Source of the DNA: Pollenia angustigena
Taxonomy: Eukaryota > Arthropoda > Insecta > Diptera > Polleniidae
Length of the DNA: 64,000 bases
Assembly: GCA_930367215.1 (NCBI GenBank)
Contig: OV884057.1
Coordinates: 246,166,830 to 246,230,829, forward strand
Direction of reading: 5' to 3'
In this document: positions 32,611-43,473 of the stretch, in pieces
Numbering within the stretch: the stretch's first letter is position 1
Layout: every line of letters starts with the position of its first letter
Translations under genes and position numbers: made by a program
Notes under the pieces: model-generated
Seen by the model: only the letters and a program-made list of their open reading frames with translations
Database searches by the model: none
What the model was told of the DNA's origin: nothing

Positions 32611-32639
32611 AAAGACAGTACTTTTACAACTCTTGCCCA

Positions 32640-32850
32640 TTTTTCACAGCTTTGATATCGTTGCAAGTAAGACGAAAGTGTTTGTAGTTCTAACTCGCTT
32701 TAAAGTTTTATTTGTATAATATCATTAGTTTTTCGAAAGCCTTTGGAAGAAGGTTTCCTGATGATCTGGCTTATGCAACAAGCGAAATGAACATAGGAAC
32801 CAGATTATCGCCCAACATTAAATTTCAGTGTATTTGTCAAAGAATTAAAA
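32640..32850 (-). repeat. Diverged partial copy of the 470-bp foldback unit
   Basis: 'agctttgatatcgttgcaagta', 'gtttcctgatgatctggc' and 'aaatttcagtg..tttgtcaa' follow the inverted order seen at 4055-4315 and 56870-57500. Confidence 0.6.
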
Positions 32851-33106
32851 TTAAAAATTTAGCACGTAATAATTAATGAATAAATAAATAAAGATTCGTT
32901 AAACATTTTGTTTGATTTACTTAAAATTTCCAACAATATATTTTAACAAATCACGTAAACATTAGACCGGTCCTTATAGTGGGTGATTTTTTAAGAGTTA
33001 TTGGAAAGCTTAAAAAAAGACACATCAAATTCAGAAAAATGCATGAAATATTTATTTGAATCGATAGTACGGTCCATATAATTAAATGTTTGAATATTAT
33101 TTCATG

Positions 33107-33252
33107 AGTGCCCCGGTAGGCTGGCTAGTAGCGAGCTAGTCTATCAACCCCGGGGTTGCGGGTTCGATTCCCGCCAGAGACTCTGGTTTCTTTCCTGCAG
33201 ACAAGCATATAGCTTCGCGGGGATTAGCATAGAGAATTAAAAAAAAAAAAAA
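33107..33252 (+). mobile_element. tRNA-derived SINE inserted in the mariner copy
   Basis: 146 bp with a pol III promoter of the tRNA type: A-box-like TGGCTAGTAGCG near 33122, B box GGTTCGATTCC at 33161, and a perfect GCGGG/CCCGC T-arm stem. It is followed by a short non-tRNA body and an A-rich tail of about 14 A. The mariner sequence is cleanly split at 'ttcatg' / 'atgcaaatg', leaving only ATG shared at the junctions. It is too short and too AT-tailed to be a tRNA gene. Confidence 0.8.
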
Positions 33253-33951
33253 ATGCAAATGTTGACCGTGACTGCGTCTCAAATGGTCCATCCGCTTAGT
33301 CCAATTTTGGCATACTCTTTCCAACATTTCGGCCGATATCTCATGAATAAATGCTTCAATGTTGTCTTCCAATGCGTCAATTGAAGCGGGCATGTGTGTA
33401 TAGACATGGGCTTTTTTAACATAGCCCCACAAAACATAGTCTAAAGGCGTTAAGGCGCACGATCTAGGCGGCCAATTATTGAACTTATTGAACTCGCCTC
33501 TCAATAAGTCCATTGTTAAGCGTGCTGTGTGGCATGTGACACCGTCTTGTTGAAACCACATGTCATGCAAGTCAAGCTCTTGCATCTTGGGCAAAAAAAA
33601 GTTGGATATCATCTCACGGTAGCGCTCACCATTCACAGTTACGTTACGATTCGCATCATCTTTGAAGAAGTACGGTCCAATGATGCCACCAGCCCAATCT
33701 ATGACTTTTTCTGGATGCATTGGTAGCTCTTGCAATGCTTCTAGCTGATCTTCACTCCAAAATCGACAATTCTGCTTATTAACGTACCCATTGAGCCAAA
33801 AATGAGCTTCGTCGCTGAACACAATTTTTCGATAAAAAAGTGGATGAACTTTCTTAACAGAGCACGGATTTTGATAATGAAATTCAATAATTGGCAAGCG
33901 TTGTTCGTTTGTAAGACGATTCGTGGTTAAATTAAAGACCAAACTGAACAT
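33136..33951 (-). pseudogene. Mariner transposase with internal in-frame deletions
   Basis: 271 codons. The N-terminal ~36 residues match the start of a rosa-like mariner transposase, then jump at residue 36-37 straight to the catalytic domain ('PLFYRKIVFSDEAHFWLNG'), losing the helix-turn-helix DNA-binding region and linker. Catalytic Asp candidates are D47, D136 and D171 (PLDY). Only 34 residues separate the last two, whereas relatives I remember have 41, so a further short deletion is likely; another seems present near residue 85. The last ~40 codons are read from the inserted SINE. Without a DNA-binding domain the product cannot act as a normal transposase, yet the frame stayed open. Confidence 0.8.
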
Positions 33952-36163
33952 GTTTGCCAGTGAAACAAAACACGAAACGTGCGTCAGCTGTTTAAACCAG
34001 TGTTGCCAAAAAGATAATAGCTAAAAAATCACCCGAAGTGCAAAAAATATTTCATTTAGTATTAAAAAGCAGAAAAAAAATGTTCACCTTGATTGGATAA
34101 TTTTTAGCCGTGCCTCAAACAACTTTTTGTATTTATTATTAGAAAAAAGACAAAAAAAAATTATTTTCTAATAATTAATTAAAAATTTTTTGAAAAATGA
34201 ACATTAAAATAAAATAGTTCTATGAATTACATATTAATATAAATTTAGTGTAATAGTGAAGTCTTTTTAAAAGTGGGATAATTCATATTACATTATTTGA
34301 CCGCTTGAAAAAGGAATTGTTTCTCTTATTCATTGTGTGTTAATTTATTGTTTTAATCTGTAATGAATTTGGCACCTCTTTCAGCAGCATCGTTTACTAC
34401 ATATAAGTTTTGACAAATTTGAGATGCTTGAGCGTAGTCAAATCTTTCATTCCAATCCGATGGATCGACTTGCAATATTCTTTTGAAATTTCTAAGCGAT
34501 CAAAGAACGCGTGTGTGCTTGAATTTACAAAATCGCTTTAATCTTTTTGTGAATATGTGTGAAGGATATTTGTTGGATTTGCTATGATCCGCTTGCATTT
34601 TTATTTATTTTCTTAAACATTAATTGCTTTAACCATTTTTCTCTTAATATCAACACTAACACTAGGATCGAAGAATGAAACACCGACTGCTTCTTCGGAC
34701 AAATACCACAAGTGATTGCTTACTTTTTGTAACAAAGCAAAAGCTATATCTTGTTCAAGATAAGCAAATATATTTTTTATCAAATTTAGGTCTTGATTTG
34801 GTACATCAATTGCTTTGGTGCATCCAAACCAGGCTTTTACATAAATACGAACTATGAAACACTACGTATACCGTACAGCTCTTTTTTTGTCATATTAATT
34901 TGATCACGGAACAAATAAATTTTAAGTGTATAAATAGCTTTTGACATCCATCTAGCATGAGAAGTTGCACCAGGTATTCGAAAGGTGTTAAAATTCGGCA
35001 CCGTACCACCAAGAAAACTAATAACAAATTGTAATAATTCTTTGTAATCGCGTCTACTATGAGTTTGCTTTAAATTAACAAGACAGTTATTTAAGATTAC
35101 TTCACGTTCTTCAGCAGTTAATACTTTAACATCGTGTTCATCTTCTTAGCAACTTGTGTGATTTGTCTTTTCAATATTAATCCAGTGTTTGCTGTTGTAG
35201 CAACTCTAATTTCGAATACTATTCGGAGTATCAACTTGTAAATATGGTGTCTGCATGGAAAATATAATAAACACGCCCTAGTTTTCCTTCCAGCAAAGAT
35301 GCAGCACCATTTACTACACCCGTATTATGGGCAGTTGTGTCGAAGCAAACTATTTGAACTTCATCATAATTTATCGATACCTTAAGATGAGATAATGATT
35401 GGCAAGCGATCAACTTTTTCTCTTTCACTAATTTCTGGTAACATTGTACCGTACCATCCCAGTGCAAGACAAAACTACATGGAATCTGGAAATAAGAAAT
35501 TAAATTTTTTTACTTATACACAAAACTTGCAAAAGCAAATAGAAGATAAAAGACGTTCCGATAGAAAAGCATGAGACAAACACGGAGACCCATATTAATA
35601 TACTTACATCAAAGTTTGGTACGATGTTTTGTGCTGTTGTTGCACGATGTTTCTGACGCATGCGTCGAATTGATGAGCAGTTGCACTTAGGATATGAACT
35701 GCAGGACCATCAGAGATTCTCCACTTGTCCAAAGTTGAAAGCAATCTTGGTGTAAAAAAGTCAGTTCTACCTCTTGATATGCCTGGTGGGGTTTTGCTAC
35801 ATTCATTCACTTTTACATTTTCTGCTGACGGTGATGCTACAACTTCAAAATCGTTTATGTCGTCAAAGTCAATCATACATGTTTTATAGCAATATTTAGT
35901 AAAAAATAATTGTATACCTCTTTGAGTCTGTTGTTCATATAACCCTCTTCGTTTATCTTCTTTTATTTTACGCTGGTTTTCTTGTTCTTTCATGATTGCT
36001 TTTCGCTTTTCCTTTTGCGTGACAATTTTATCTGTTTCTTTCATACAACCTGGTCTTCCTTTTTCTCGAATGAGTCTGGGTGTCCGGTATCGAATAAATC
36101 ATCCAATTTCTCTTGAAATTCAGTTTCGACCTTGTTTTGAGTTTCAGTTTTTCGACTATCGGG

Positions 36164-37853
36164 CATGTTCTGACAATCGCAAAACGCTTGACATTTGCGA
36201 TCTTGACTTGAAATTGCATAATACGTGTACTGTAAATCGCAATCGCAAGAAGTTTTGTGACTTCAATTGCAAAAATATGCTCAAGGCATCTTTCAAAAAC
36301 TAGGGCAGGTCGCAAGTAGAGTTTTTTTTCCCCGGAGTTTTTCGATTCCCGGGAAAGCGGGAAATTTTTTTGAATTTCCCGGGATCCCGGGATCCCGCTC
36401 CATATAAATAATACACAGTAAATTTGTTTTTAAATAATGAAAAAAAACTTTTATAAAAAAACGTAAGGTAACTTGTTTACAAAGTAAGTAAAAGAAATCC
36501 TTAAATACTACAAAATTAAATGAAGATTAAAAGAGGAACTTGAATTATTATTACCTTACGGTTTTATATGAAAATTCCGTATTAATATTATGCTCTAGAT
36601 ACAAGATAAAAAATTAAGAAAAACATAACAATTTAATTCATAAAACAATAATAAAAACAAACACAAATTGAGGTACTCAAGATATGAGATCAAAAAGTTG
36701 ATTCATAAAATAGTTAAAATATTTTAAATAAATATATTAACATTTTTTAACGGCTTAGGAAATAACTTTCTGACACGCTCAAAGCGCTTAGTTAGTCGTC
36801 AAAAAGTATATTGATTATTTTATTTACTAATTACCATGTTTCCCAAAAATTTCGTTAATTTTTTTTACCGAGGTTGGATAAATAGTTAAAAGTGAAACGT
36901 TGTAGAAGGCTTTTGATTCACAATATGAAGCATTTTTTTATAAACAACGTCTATATCAGTCAAATGTATGTCAAGGTTCATGCAAAAAATAGCATCAAAC
37001 TCTTACAAACCTTTTCATTTCATTAGGTCTATGTAATCTTTAGGACAATGTGTTTTTCAAATTGTATGTTGTAGTATCTTACACGAGTTTCCAAATTTTT
37101 TTTTATTTCGGTTTCCCCGCACTTCTAGGGTATATAAACCAACACAAATTGAAAAAAAAATGTGTTTATCACCTAATAAACATATCGCTCCTTCATTGCA
37201 ACATAGTCATATCTCAAAAAATCAAAAATTGTAAGTTATTTAAGCAAAGTGTTCCTTCATGCCTTCTCGTATTTTATCTCAAACTGAACCGAAGTTATAG
37301 CAAAATATATCTTTAAATCGGTACATTTTGAAAACTTTAATCACATTTTGCCAAGTTCATTTGTTTTTGTAGATATGACTATGTTGCAATAAAGGAGCTA
37401 TATGTCAAGGTATCTGCTATGTTTAAGACTTGTCCATGGACAATTAAACTTTACTACCTGCATCTTATTTTGAATTAATATTCTTTATTAACTTTTCACT
37501 TCACTAAATTTATTAATTATCAACTGTTGCGCTGCCTATTCTGCTTTAAGTAGATTTATTGCATCAGGAGACATTGATTTACGTATGTACTCACTTCTTG
37601 TAATTGATCTAATCGACAACCCATCCACAGATGCTTATTTTAAGAGAATAGAAAACTTAATTTCAAAGAATAAATAGCTGTTTTCTTAAACTATGAGGAA
37701 TTTTTTATTTCCCGGGATCCCGCATGAAAAATCCCGGGAAAGCGGGAAATCCCGGGAAAAAACCCTAATCGCAAGCAAAACGTTCCTGTTTTAGAGCACC
37801 ATAAAATAAATCTTGCGTTTTGCGATTTCAAATCGTGCGATTGGCAGAACATG
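36164..37853. mobile_element. MITE with CATGTTCTG.CAATCGCA ends
   Basis: The left end CATGTTCTGACAATCGCA and the right end (complement of CATGTTCTGCCAATCGCA) are inverted. Reading the host frame across the element restores a collinear transposase-like protein, which supports the boundaries. Most of its present length is the nested element 36317-37767. Confidence 0.75.
36317..37767. mobile_element. Nested hAT-type element with CCCGGGA subterminal arrays
   Basis: 1451 bp. Flanks GTCGCAAG (36309-36316) and ATCGCAAG (37768-37775) agree at 7 of 8 positions. The ends are TAGAGTTTTT and TAGGGTTTTT in inverted orientation, followed by clusters of CCCGGGA/TCCCGGG at both ends (six-base palindromes). 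The AT-rich core has no gene. Confidence 0.8.
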
Positions 37854-38109
37854 GCCGTATGATTTTTTGTGATAGATCTCCACTCATTGTATAATTTTTC
37901 CAGTTTCTCAAGGGAGTGTTTTTCGTAGTGTGTTGGAATTCGTGCTTTTTGCCAAAATGTTCTAACCTCAGCAACAACTAATCTAGCACTTTCTCTTAAA
38001 TTTAACCCAACTATTCGTATATTATAAAATAATACTTGTAAAACTTGTTTTCTTGATGGTAATTTAGCGCCGGCAATTTGATGATCAATTGCGCCAATTA
38101 ACATAATAT

Positions 38110-38530
38110 CATCATAGCTTCGGTTTTTTTTTTTTTGTTCGGATTTGCTTACAAGAGAAATCGAAATATGGAAGAAGTTAATGTAAGAAAAAATTCATTT
38201 AATTTCATTTCATTTAAGTGGTCTTGTACTAATCATAGCACACGGTTAACTTTTTTCTGCGCACTGCAAAAACTTATTTGTTTCATTTCTCTACACCAGT
38301 GATAACCACTCCATAGACTCGCGAGCCAGTCAATAATCGTATTTCTCACACAGACACGGTCGGTAATTCACATGTATATTACAACTTTGTTCGTTTCAAA
38401 ATATCAGACTATCATCAGTCTCTGCGACCGCACACAAGCACATAATATCTTTGTGTGCGTGCGTTCGGGGCTTTCTTAGTTCGGGGCTTGGTTATCACTG
38501 CTCTACACTTAGGTCATGTTTCCACTTGTT
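38110..38530. other. Non-coding stretch, no gene seen
   Basis: Nothing recognisable. It includes 'gataaccactccatagactcgcgag' and its loose complement near 38490. Confidence 0.35.
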
Positions 38531-39017
38531 CACGTAGAGAAAAAACATGTTTAAATATGGTCACCTCTAACCAAACTATTTTCAAAGAAAATTTTAAACA
38601 TATTGTGGTTGATATAACCATATAATTGCCAGCGACAACCATATTATGGTTAAATTAGTCCTACATCAGGAACCCACTACCATATTATGGTTGCCTCTAA
38701 AAATGTTATGGTTAAATATGATAATAATTTGTTTTTAAATTTACAATAGTATATTCCTCTTTTCCAAGAGCAACATACTATGGTTGAAACCCAACCATGT
38801 TATTGTAAGTGTTTAACAAATTTTAGTTATAATTGATCATAACATGTATGGAGGCAACAATAATATGGTTGGGGCTCCTTGATGGAGGCATAATTTAACC
38901 ATAATATTGTTATCGATAACAAAAATATGGTTAAAATAAACATAACATGTTTAAAATTTTCTTTAATATTAGTTTGGTTGGAGATGACCATATTTAAACA
39001 TGTTTTTTCTCTGGGTG
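38531..39017. mobile_element. MITE with ~75-bp ends, AGAGAAAAAACATG type
   Basis: Left arm 38531-38605 (AGAGAAAAAACATGTTTAAA, TATGGTCA, CTAACCAAACTA) returns inverted at 38943-39017. The interior repeats 'accatattatggtt'. The same right terminus ('aaccatgttttttct') closes the minisatellite region near 60.4 kb. Confidence 0.8.
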
Positions 39018-39460
39018 TGCATTAACGAAATGCAGGGTACTAACTCACACCTTTGAATACTTGTAAGATGGATAAAATTGTATTGCAGTTGTATTAGTGT
39101 AAACTTGGAACAAAAAAATATTTAGCCATCCACTAAACATGGACGATCGTCGCTGTTTCATTAACGACTAAATGAAAAACCATAAGAATTATGTGACTCA
39201 ATAATTCTAAATCAATCCAAGTGAAAATTAAGAGTGCTTTGAGGCACAGCTAAAACAGTCCTACAGTGCTCAAATTTTTTGTGTGGTTTTTTGAGACCAA
39301 ATGAAATGTTGTTAGTGCTTGCCCTGATACAAACTCAAAAAAATACAAATAAGGACCGGTCTAGTAAACATTTTGTTGAAAAAATTTGTTTTGGGCAACA
39401 ACTTTTTTTATTAACACAATAAATTTGGTTGTTGACTAAAAATTCAATAATATGTGGTAA

Positions 39461-42046
39461 CAGGCGCGGATTCAGGGAGGGGGGGGGGGGGGGAAATAAG
39501 GAAATTTCCCCCTCGTAAATTATAAAAATATGTTTTGTAAATTTCGATAATACAAGAATTCCCAATAATAATATTTTTTTTAATGTAAAAAATTTTTGGA
39601 ATTTATGGAATCTCTAACGAAATTTTCAATAAGTTTTTTATATTTTTTTTATTGAATCTCTAACGATTTTCAATAAGCATCCAAATAATAATTCTAATAG
39701 CTATTTATTAGATATTTCCAATGAAACATCTAGTTTACCGTATTCAATTACTTATTATTCTACATTCAATCCCAGCAGGTGCCATCTATATCCAAAGACT
39801 AAACGTTTGGCTTGATAATGCTTGCGGTTGAATTATTAAAAAGCCTTAGTATTTTCAATATTTATGTATGTATGTATATATTTATGTGTTATATGAATCA
39901 AAATTCTATTCGATAATTTTTGACGAAAGCACGGATTTGTCGGGGAAAAGCCACATTTCCTTATCTTAAGGTATTTTAAAATACAACAAAAAGTTTTTAG
40001 GGAAGAATTTATTGGCTTTGTTGTAAACGCATTTGAAGAGGCTTCAAAAGATATTGATGACGTTGATGTTTCTATTGATGCGAAGGCACTTTCATCAATA
40101 GTTCTTAAAGCTTTGGCAAATTTTGGTCCTGACCCTAAAAAATTGTGTAGGAGATGGAGCAGATGGGTGTCCTCTGATGTCAGCAGAAAATGGAGCTGTT
40201 CAAAATTTCTGGAAAAGCGACAAATGCGAAACAATCGCCTTGCTATTCCCATAAATCGAACAACTCAATTTCTAAAAGCAATAAAGTGCCGTTAATACAA
40301 AAAGTATTATCGTTTTTAAAGAAACGACAAAATGTTTTAAATATAATCGTCCCAAGCGAAAAACAGTTTTAGCAAAGTATTTGGGAGCCAAACTCTCATC
40401 ATTATGCGTCTTTGCAACAAGTGTACATCATATAGTAGAAGCTTTGGAAGAAATATCTGAGTGGAAAGGTTTATATTAAGGAACTCACTTAGTACTTTTA
40501 AATTTATTTGCGGAATATACACATTAAGTGTGATACTTATTGTAACACAGCCACTTAGTATAATTTTACAAAAGCAAGATATAGATCTTTAAAAAGGATC
40601 AAGCCTTATCAAAACTTTAATTATGAGCCTTGAAATTAAGCCAAAGAACAATTCAAAGCGATTTTTGAAAAAGTTAAAGTTATTTACGTTCAAATCGAGG
40701 TTCCAATCGAAAAAACAGGATTTGAACGAAATAATCACATCCAAAATGTTGAAGATTACTAGGTTACATTCTTCTTATTGAATTTATATTAGAAGATTTT
40801 AAAACACCTTTCCCAATAGATATCCTAAATGTATTGAACATACCTAAAAATCTACCTCAAAGTGTAATCAAGTCATATACAGCTACAAAACTTTTAAAAC
40901 CACAACTAGCTGATGAGCTGATTATATTTGATAAAAGAGATAAACACCTACTAACATCTAAACTTGAGCCTAAACTGTTGTATTGGCAACAAGCATGGAA
41001 AATATCTGAAAATCTATCAGATAACGTTATAGATGTTTTAATAAACTGTGATGAAGATATCTACCCAAATTCAATGCTCGTCAGTGAAGCTACGAGCGGG
41101 AGGTCATTTCCTACCCTTCGTCGAATAAAACCATGGCTCAGATCAACAATGACAGACGATAGACTGTACTGTCTAAATTTGCCTCACAAGGAAATCATAA
41201 ATTGCTTATTAAAAAAGATTAATGTATATTGAACTGATCTTATATTTTATTTAACCTTTTTGTTGAGTTTTTTTAATTAGGGTAATGACTTTTTTATTTC
41301 TTCACCCCACCACGCGATGGGCTAAGTATTGATAATGAAAATAATTTTTTTAGGCCATTTTGGTCAAAAAATTTACCCACCAAATGCAATTTCTAAAGTT
41401 CCTCAAACAATTTTTTTTCAAATTTCCATACACATTATATATGGTACATTTATTGTTTATATATGCTATATATTTTAGCCCCCATATTCATAAATGATTA
41501 TAAAATTTAATAAACATTTTCAAGCCTTTATTAAATTTAAAATATTTTTATGAATACAGGCATAAATACATAAAATAAGCAACTGTATAGCAAAAATGTA
41601 AAGCTACTTTTTTGGGTTTAATGAAATAAATTTTAAGTTTAAAGTGCGAGTTGATTAATATAATGGAAAAATATCTTGTGCAACTTTTATAGCTCGTTCC
41701 GCGCATATATTACTACGCTGCTGAAAATTATCACTGTTTCATATATCCGCCAAACAACTCATCTATCACAACATCTATCATTTGCCATTAAAATTTAGTT
41801 TATTAAAAAAACCGCGAAATAGAGTCGCGATTGTTTTTGCGCCCTTCTTCGAAAAAGTAATACATCATTTCTTAATATTTTTTCACGGTCTATACGGCTA
41901 TGCGATGAAGAATTTGATATTCGCAAAAATACACATACTGTTTTTAATATTGTTTTTAATAAACTTTTAAAAACAAACTTTTTACTTTTTTGTATCATAC
42001 AAAATTCCCCCCCCCCCCCCTAAGTCTCAAGCTGGATCCGCGCCTG
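39461..42046 (+). mobile_element. hAT transposon, 2.6 kb, intact ends
   Basis: Inverted ends CAGGCGCGGATTCAG and CAGGCGCGGATCCAG, a typical hAT tip. Flanks TGTGGTAA (39453-39460) and GTTGGTAA (42047-42054) match at 6 of 8 positions. A G15 run (39479-39493) just inside the left end is answered by C14 (42007-42020) inside the right end. The transposase (39900-41232) is broken. The tail 41240-42000 is AT-rich with no gene. Confidence 0.88.
39900..41232 (+). pseudogene. hAT transposase of the ZMYM1-like group, broken
   Basis: The catalytic start 'FYSIIFDESTDLSGK' lies near 39903, then 'EEFIGFVVNAFEEASKDIDD' near 40001, a shifted segment equivalent to 'VGVGADGCPLMSAENGAVQ' near 40145, 'KSNKVPLIQKVLSFLK' near 40275, and an open 132-codon frame 40834-41232. 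That last frame contains the C-terminal dimerisation segment ('FPTLRRIKPWLRSTMTDDRL'). At least four frameshifts or stops separate these. The order and motifs match the ZMYM1-like hAT transposases common in insects. Not functional. Confidence 0.85.
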
Positions 42047-42054
42047 GTTGGTAA

Positions 42055-42915
42055 TTAAATATACTATTTGGTTAAAAAAATAAAACATTCCAGATATTTA
42101 ATATAACGTAGAAAAAAACGAAATAAATATGAAAAATTTTGAAAAAATAGGCAAATTTTTTATAAGTTAACAATTTTCAGCATATCGACGGAAAAGGAAT
42201 TCAATTAGCTTTCCAACGATATGCCATTTATTTCGATCGCACTTTTTGGTTGGATTGGGACCGTACACCGATAAACACAAAAGTACCGTTATCTAAATAA
42301 CGGTACTTAGGAAAAAAAATTACAGCGTTTTTCGTGTTCAGCCATGTCTAGGCATGTGGCGTTCTTGGTACTTTTTGGCTGTAAACCAGTCTAATTCAGA
42401 AAATATTTTAACGCTTGTAGGATGGTTCCTGAAATATTAAGCGAATAATACGAAAAATGGTGTAAATTATGCGAATATGAAATATCATTTTATCTTTAAA
42501 AACAGAGCTGCTGGAAAAAACTAATTATGCCATCGTAACCAGTGACCATGTTCTGTAACTCTCGCGTCGAGAAATTTTTCAATTGAATTGTGTGAAATGA
42601 AACAAAAATGCCATATATTAAAACAAACAGCTGTTTTTCTCACTTAACTGCGAGTACTAGCTGCCACGTAAGGAAATTACTCGCCAATTTACAGAAAAAT
42701 GTTTCTGTGAAAAAGTTCCCGCCTGGAACTGTCAAATAAACTCACGAATAAAAAATTGGGCAAGAAAAAATTTTAACACTTAAATACGATTAAAAATGCA
42801 AAATGTAAAGAATAATAATAATAATATTTTGTTCTTAGCACATTTTTTCATTGTTTAAATATTTTGCTCGTTTGCAAACAACAAACATTAAAGTCGCACC
42901 TTACTTTATTTTGTA
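42055..42915. other. Non-coding stretch, no gene seen
   Basis: A small hairpin 'gtaccgttatctaaataacggtac' sits at about 42282. There is otherwise nothing I can support. Confidence 0.4.
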
Positions 42916-43440
42916 CCAGCTTTGCTACACTGCTTTAACCACTTTTGAAGACTCTCCCTTTAATAGTTCTTCCGTTGAGAGATATTTAATATATGCATCC
43001 TATGGGAGGTATTTCACCCCCTGCGCCTACCCGCTTTATTTTTTATTTGCAAAAGTGTAGTATACCATAATAGTGACTTATACAAAGTTTGAACATTCTC
43101 ACTATAACAGTTCTTAAGATATGCGATATTAAAAATTGGCGTCCTATAGGGGGTACCATTTCGCCCGCTGCTATTTTATTTCAATTTTGGGGCTTAGAAG
43201 ATCCTACTACCAAAAGTTCAGAAAAATGCGTGCGGCGGCTCTAAAGATATGCGATATTTAATATTGGCATCCAATGGGAGGGTACCAATTCCCCTGCCCC
43301 TATCGAAAAAAGAAGTAGCATATTTTTGAAGGGCTCACGTGATGTTACTGTAAAAATTTCAGGAAGATCGGTTCAGTAGTTTAGGAGTCTATAAGCCAAC
43401 AAACAAACAACAAACAAACATACAAACATTTTTTTTTAGA
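42916..43440 (+). repeat. Copy of the 'cgcttcgctacactgc' dispersed repeat
   Basis: Begins 'agctttgctacactgctttaacc' and ends 'gttcagtagtttaggagtctataagccaacaaac', followed by (AAAC/AAAT) words. The same order of segments is found three times at 48.96-51.77 kb. Non-coding. Confidence 0.75.
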
Positions 43441-43473
43441 AGAAGAAGATAGAAAGATAGAAGATAGCCGACG

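Larger units (their letters stand above)
32979..34033 (-). mobile_element. Deleted mariner-type transposon
   Basis: The left end 'gtgggtgattttttaagagtta' and the right end, complement of 'cgggtgattttttagctatta', are inverted. TA precedes the left end. The exact right boundary (near 34033-34040) is uncertain. It encodes the internally deleted transposase 33136-33951 and is interrupted near its 3' end by a SINE at 33107-33252. It belongs to the mariner branch with a terminal catalytic Asp. Confidence 0.8.
34330..38104 (-). pseudogene. Decayed transposase-like gene, unassigned superfamily
   Basis: Minus-strand pieces in collinear order: 37860-38104 (LPSRKQVLQVLFYNIR...), 35604-36160 (a Lys/Glu-rich linker, then 'FFTPRLLSTLDKWRISDG'), 35231-35467 ('MHWDG' and 'VCFDTTAHNTG', both with candidate catalytic Asp), about 34890-35050 ('FLGGTVPNF', 'GATSHARWMSKAIY') and 34330-34480 ('VNDAAERGAKF'). 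I recognise this as a multi-copy insect protein family with RNase-H-like features but cannot name its superfamily. Several stops and frameshifts separate the pieces, and a MITE (36164-37853) interrupts it. Dead copy. Confidence 0.65.

Noticed and set aside
33107..33190. Functional tRNA gene
   Set aside because: The T-arm is good, but the sequence continues into a body with an A-rich tail and interrupts a transposon, as a SINE does.
37691..37860. C-terminal part of the 137-codon minus frame as true protein
   Set aside because: Its last ~55 codons are read from the MITE and the hAT-type element inserted in the gene; only the first ~80 codons are ancestral coding sequence.
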